Source: Polyangiaceae bacterium (GTDB taxonomy: Bacteria; Myxococcota_A; Polyangia; Polyangiales; Polyangiaceae). From it: a stretch of DNA of 51,765 nt. Positions 48,544-51,765 of the stretch are shown here, in pieces. Under the pieces are notes generated by a model. That model did no database searches and was not told the origin of the DNA. It saw nothing but the letters and a program-made list of their open reading frames with translations. Positions within the stretch are counted from its first letter, which is position 1, and the number at the start of each line of letters is the position of its first letter. The translations under genes and the position numbers were made by a program. The stretch lies in contig JAKLKA010000040.1 in assembly GCA_023150915.1 (NCBI GenBank), forward strand, positions 1 through 51,765, in the 5' to 3' direction.

Positions 48544-50070
48544 CTAGCATGCGGCGCCCGGTCGGAAATGCGCTGCCAAGGCGTCCAGCAGGCCGTCGAT
48601 GGTGTAGGTGCTGGCCGTCACTGTGGGCGTCACGCCGCGCTCTGCGAGCGCACGGCTGGTGATCGGTCCAATGCTGGCCACCGCGACCGCGGCGAGCAGT
48701 GCCGGAGCGTCGGCTCCGATCAGATCGCACGCCGACGCCACCGTCGAACCGGAAGTGAACAGCACCACTTCCACCTGGCCCCGGCTCAGCAGCTCGCGCA
48801 GCGCGCCGGCGCGCTCGGGCGGCACGGCTCGGGTCTCGTAGGCCGCCACCACCTCGACCTCTGCCCCCGCAGCGCGCAAGAGCTCGGGCAACGCGTCGCG
48901 CGCGACCAGCGCCCTCGGAACCAGCACGCGCCGCACCGGGCCGCGCTCGATCAGGGCCTTGCCCAGCGCCTCGCCCACGTACTCGTCCGCCATCAGATCG
49001 GCCAAGATGCCGTGCTCGGCCAGCGCCGACCGCGTCCTGGGTCCGATGGCGGCCACCTGGGCGCCGCCGAAACCCCGTGCGTCGCGCCCCTGGGCCGCCA
49101 GCGCCGCGAAGAAGCGTTCGACCCCGTTGGCGCTGGTGAAGACCACCCAGTCGAAGCTTGCGGCCTCGCGCGCCGCCCGCACCAGCGCGCCGGGGTCCGG
49201 CGGGTCGCAGATCTCGATCACCGGGAACACCACCGGATCGGCGCCCCGGGCACGAACCGCCCGAGCGGTGCTCTCGGCCTGGTGCGGCGCCCGCGGGATC
49301 AGCACGCGCTTGCCGAACAGCGGCTGCGAGTCGAACCAACGAAGCTCGTCGCGCAGGCTGACGACCTCGCCAACGATGATCACGGCGGGGTTGGTCACGC
49401 CGGCGCTGCGCACGCGACTCGCGATGTCCCCGAGCGTACCGGTGACCACCCGCTGCTCGGGCCGCGTGCCCCACTGAACCACGGCAGCCGGTGTCGTGAG
49501 GGGTCGGCCCCCTTCGACGATCGCGGCGGTGATCTCTTCGATCCGCCGCATGCCCATCAGCACGCAGATGGTGTCGGTCGCGGTCGCGAGCTTCTTCCAC
49601 GCGTCGGGCGACCATTCCTTGCCGGCCTTGTCGCTGCCAGTGATGATGGTGACGCTCGAAGAAAGATCGCGGTGGGTGAGTGAAAGGCCGGCATAGGCGC
49701 TGGCGCCCACCGCCGACGGAATGCCCGGCACGACCTCGAAGGGAATGCCCGCGCGGGCCAGCACCGTGGCCTCTTCAGAGCCGCGCGCGAACAAGAACGG
49801 GTCGCCGCCCTTGAGCCGCACCACGCGCTTGCCGGCGCGTGCATGGCAGATGATGAGATCGCTGATCTCGGCTTGAGACGGGCTCTCGACACCATAGCGC
49901 TTGCCGATATTGACCTTCTCGGCGTTCGGGCAGGCGTCGAGCAGCGAGGGGTGAGCAAGCGCGTCGAACAGCACCACCTCGGCCCGCGCCAGCGCCTCGA
50001 GACCGCGCACGGTGATCAGGCCGGGGTCACCGGGGCCCGCGCCCACCAGCCACACTTTGCCAACGCTCAT
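48544..50070 (-). CDS. cobA-hemD: fused uroporphyrinogen-III C-methyltransferase / uroporphyrinogen-III synthase
   Basis: 508 residues. N-terminal SUMT/CobA part (about 1-250): VWLVGAGPGDPGLITVRGLE, VVRLKGGDPFLFARGSEE, VVPGIPSAVGASAYAG and PAVIIVGEVV. The C-terminal HemD part (about 255-505) carries RVLIPRAPHQAESTARAVRA, VVFTSANGVERFF and VVLFTSGSTVASAC. HemD closes hydroxymethylbilane to uroporphyrinogen III; CobA methylates it to precorrin-2, the branch to sirohaem and cobalamin. Such fusions are known in several bacteria. It is the first gene of the minus-strand run and has a -10-like TACGCT 9 nt before the ATG (50080-50085). Other haem genes are not in the window. Confidence 0.93.
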   Translation of the reverse strand: MSVGKVWLVGAGPGDPGLITVRGLEALARAEVVLFDALAHPSLLDACPNAEKVNIGKRYGVESPSQAEISDLIICHARAGKRVVRLKGGDPFLFARGSEEATVLARAGIPFEVVPGIPSAVGASAYAGLSLTHRDLSSSVTIITGSDKAGKEWSPDAWKKLATATDTICVLMGMRRIEEITAAIVEGGRPLTTPAAVVQWGTRPEQRVVTGTLGDIASRVRSAGVTNPAVIIVGEVVSLRDELRWFDSQPLFGKRVLIPRAPHQAESTARAVRARGADPVVFPVIEICDPPDPGALVRAAREAASFDWVVFTSANGVERFFAALAAQGRDARGFGGAQVAAIGPRTRSALAEHGILADLMADEYVGEALGKALIERGPVRRVLVPRALVARDALPELLRAAGAEVEVVAAYETRAVPPERAGALRELLSRGQVEVVLFTSGSTVASACDLIGADAPALLAAVAVASIGPITSRALAERGVTPTVTASTYTIDGLLDALAAHFRPGAAC

Positions 50071-50305
50071 CGTCGCCCGAGCGTAGTGCGAGGCGCCCGC
50101 GTTGCGACCCCCGGTGGCGACAACTCCTCGATTTCACGGGTTTGGCACGGCGCGTCGAACCGCCGGCCCTTGACACGCGCTCAGGGCAAATGACAAACGC
50201 CCCTTCTTCGGGCGAGCGCCGCGTGCTTTCGCGGGCGCCACCCATGCCGGGCCTCTGGGTCCGGTGCCGAGCAAGGGGCCCGGCGTTCGTCTTGGGGGAA
50301 AGCTC

Positions 50306-51250
50306 ATGCAATTGTCATCGGAAATTGGTTTGACCGAACGACCTTCGACTCCGCCCCCCCCGGACAAGACCGATCCGTGCGCGGCGCCCACGCCGGCGCC
50401 CGGCGCCGAGCCCGAGGCCGAGGTCCCGGCAGAGCTGGTCGTGGGCCCGCAGATCTCGGGTCTGGATCGCTGGTTCGTGACGAACGGTGTCACCGCGGTC
50501 GGCCCGGTCAGCTACGAGCTTCTGCGCCGCGGGGTCGAGTCGGGGCGCATCCCGGCGGGCTCGTTCGTCCGCCACGACAGCTGGAAGGTGTGGCGCCGCC
50601 TGGAAGAGCTCGAGCAGCTGTCTGCTGCGAAGCGCGAAGAGGCCGTCGTGCATCTGGCCGCGGTGAGCGCAGCCGCCGAAGAGCGCGCCAGTAACCCCTA
50701 CAACGCGCCCCCGCCCCCGCCCACCGAAGAAGAGCTGTCGGCGCACGAGCCAGCGAAGCTGCCCTCGATGCGCCCCGCAGCCATCGACCCGGCGGGCGTG
50801 CTCGAGAGCGCCACCGATCTCGAGCAGGCCATGCTGCTGGCGCTCTCTACCGCGGTGACCGCCGCCGGCGCCCACATCGGCGTGGTGCACATGACCCGCG
50901 TCGATCTCGGCGCCACCGTCACCAGCTTCGCGCACGGGCCCGACGCCGAGGTGCTCTTGGGCGAGCGCCTGGCCCCCAACGACCCGGCCCTGCTCGCGGC
51001 CCAGGCTGGCCACACCGTGATGGGCGAGCCGCGCCTGGGCGAGGCCGGGCGATACATCGCCGGGCGCATGACGCGCTGCCTGCCGGGGCCGCGGGGCGTG
51101 GCGATGATCCCGGTGATGGTCGACGGCCACATGACCGCGATGATCGAGATCGGGCGGGCGTCGCGCCCGTTCCGCGCCACCGAGATCGCCCGCGTCGAAG
51201 AAGTGGCCGAAGCGCTCTCGAAACACATCGTCGCCCTGGGCTGGAACTGA
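50306..51250 (+). CDS. GYF_2- and GAF-like domain protein
   Basis: 314 residues from the ATG at 50306, which has a strong ribosome site (gggggaaag); an in-frame start at 50264 would add 14 residues. A disordered Pro-rich N-terminus (1-50) is followed by a GYF_2-like domain (about 52-105: RWFVTNGVTAVGPVSYELLR then SWKVWRRLEEL), known for binding Pro-rich peptides and common in myxobacteria. After a Pro-rich linker, residues 175-310 look like a GAF-type domain (AMLLALSTAVTAAGAHIGVV, VAMIPVMVDGHMTAMIEIGR). Role unknown; a regulatory adaptor is likely. Confidence 0.8.
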   Translation: MQLSSEIGLTERPSTPPPPDKTDPCAAPTPAPGAEPEAEVPAELVVGPQISGLDRWFVTNGVTAVGPVSYELLRRGVESGRIPAGSFVRHDSWKVWRRLEELEQLSAAKREEAVVHLAAVSAAAEERASNPYNAPPPPPTEEELSAHEPAKLPSMRPAAIDPAGVLESATDLEQAMLLALSTAVTAAGAHIGVVHMTRVDLGATVTSFAHGPDAEVLLGERLAPNDPALLAAQAGHTVMGEPRLGEAGRYIAGRMTRCLPGPRGVAMIPVMVDGHMTAMIEIGRASRPFRATEIARVEEVAEALSKHIVALGWN

Positions 51251-51263
51251 CAGACTGCGGGCG

Positions 51264-51656
51264 ATGAAACGGCTGCTCGGCGCTGGGCTCGCGGTTCTGC
51301 TTGCAGGGGGCGTGGCACCCGCCTGCAGCGCCCCTTGCGAGTCGGCGGACTCCGATCCCGTGTCGTTCGACGGCGGCGCGCTGAGCGCCGACGGCCAGAC
51401 CTATGCGACCTCGCCGTGGGAGGGGCCGTACCTGCACTTTCCGGCGGGGCGCCGCTTCCAGATCGCGCACCAGCTGGGCGCCACGCCGCCGGTGGTGATG
51501 ACCTATCTGGCTTTCGACGAGAACCCGCTGCCCGGAAGCAACACCAGCGAGAGCGCGGGGAACCAGGCGGTGATCGAACGGGTGGACAGCGAGATCGTCC
51601 AGGTTCGGAACGACACCTGCGCCGAGTTCTGGCTGCGCCTGGTCGCGAAGAAGTGA
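51264..51656 (+). CDS. small lipoprotein, unknown function
   Basis: 130 residues. Signal peptide with lipobox GVAPAC, then a beta-rich domain (SPWEGPYLHFPAGRRFQIAH and a C-terminal CAEFWLRLVAKK) with one pair of Cys outside the lipobox. It follows the GYF/GAF gene after 13 nt and is probably in the same transcript. Confidence 0.75.
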   Translation: MKRLLGAGLAVLLAGGVAPACSAPCESADSDPVSFDGGALSADGQTYATSPWEGPYLHFPAGRRFQIAHQLGATPPVVMTYLAFDENPLPGSNTSESAGNQAVIERVDSEIVQVRNDTCAEFWLRLVAKK

Positions 51657-51663
51657 CGCGCGC

Positions 51664-51765
51664 TCAGAGCTGGGTCGACTTGGCGGGCAACGAGCGCGGT
51701 GCGCGGGCCGGCGCCGGCAGCGCGCGACCGGTCTTTGCCCCGCCTCGGGGCACGGGCAGCTTGCC
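51664..51765 (-). CDS. C-terminal tail of a minus-strand gene (cut by window end)
   Basis: The last 33 codons of a frame that runs off the right edge and ends at TGA (51664-51666). The tail is rich in Pro, Ala, Arg and Lys (GRALPAPARAPRSLPAKS), typical of disordered C-termini in this genome. It converges on the lipoprotein gene with a 7-bp gap. Too short to identify; inferred from the open frame and position only. Confidence 0.45.
   Translation of the reverse strand, partial: GKLPVPRGGAKTGRALPAPARAPRSLPAKSTQL

Noticed and set aside
50138-50160. TTTGGCACGGCGCGTCG, a possible sigma-54 promoter before the GYF/GAF gene
   Set aside because: The -24 half (TTGGCACG) is perfect, but the -12 half reads GTCGA instead of TTGCA, and the distance to the start codon is about 150 bp.
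50168-50196. TTGACA-N17-ACAAAC as a sigma-70 promoter upstream of 50306
   Set aside because: The -35 hexamer is perfect, but the -10 hexamer has little similarity to TATAAT.

Overview
The window is about 52 kb of very GC-rich DNA, dense with genes and with strong G/C preference at third codon positions. Hanks-type kinases with HRDxxPxN catalytic loops, FHA proteins, two sigma-54 enhancer-binding proteins, two modules that look like the myxobacterial DUF2378/TIGR02265 family, and many lipoproteins with Gly/Ser/Ala/Pro linkers point to a myxobacterium (Myxococcota, probably a Polyangia-type lineage). This is inferred from gene content, not from a marker gene. It looks like chromosomal DNA. I found no rRNA, tRNA, CRISPR array, insertion sequence or phage genes.

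Layout. 1-5.4 kb: the 3' part of an SGNH-hydrolase lipoprotein gene, then a tightly overlapping set of DUF3604 (PHP-like), SurA/PpiC-like isomerase and HupE/UreJ-like membrane protein. 5.6-10 kb: a LuxR-type response regulator without its phospho-acceptor Asp, then a heterodimeric ABC exporter pair. 10-11.2 kb: a predicted outer-membrane protein behind a near-consensus sigma-54 promoter. 11.3-16 kb: a complete branched-chain amino acid type ABC importer (livKHMGF), closed by a hairpin. 16-21.6 kb: a Cys-rich lipoprotein, a UvrD/PcrA helicase, a kinase whose C-terminal domain resembles DUF2378, and a divergent membrane protein.

21.6-32.6 kb: grpE, dnaK, a 1296-residue degenerate-kinase/cyclase-like/AAA/TPR protein, an FHA protein, a PrmA-like methyltransferase and a GT39-type glycosyltransferase, all on the + strand. 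32.6-39.7 kb, minus strand: a J-like protein lacking HPD, lipoproteins, a GAF-type sigma-54 activator, an MBL-fold hydrolase, a Uma2-family protein with a coiled-coil tail, and an SGNH lipoprotein. 39.7-41.9 kb, plus strand: yaeQ, a stand-alone DUF2378-like protein and a short phosphoglycerate-dehydrogenase-like protein.

41.9-50.1 kb, minus strand: a compact run reading cobA-hemD fusion, Ser/Thr kinase, lipoprotein, FHA-type sigma-54 activator, second Ser/Thr kinase, TPR-like membrane protein and AEC transporter. 50.3-51.7 kb: a GYF/GAF-like protein, a small lipoprotein, and the tail of a minus-strand gene cut by the window end.

The main theme is signalling: three canonical kinases, one degenerate kinase, two FHA proteins and two GAFTGA-containing activators lie close together with chaperone genes. 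Many genes have a T/A-rich -10-like hexamer only 6-9 nt before the start codon, which suggests widespread leaderless or near-leaderless transcription.
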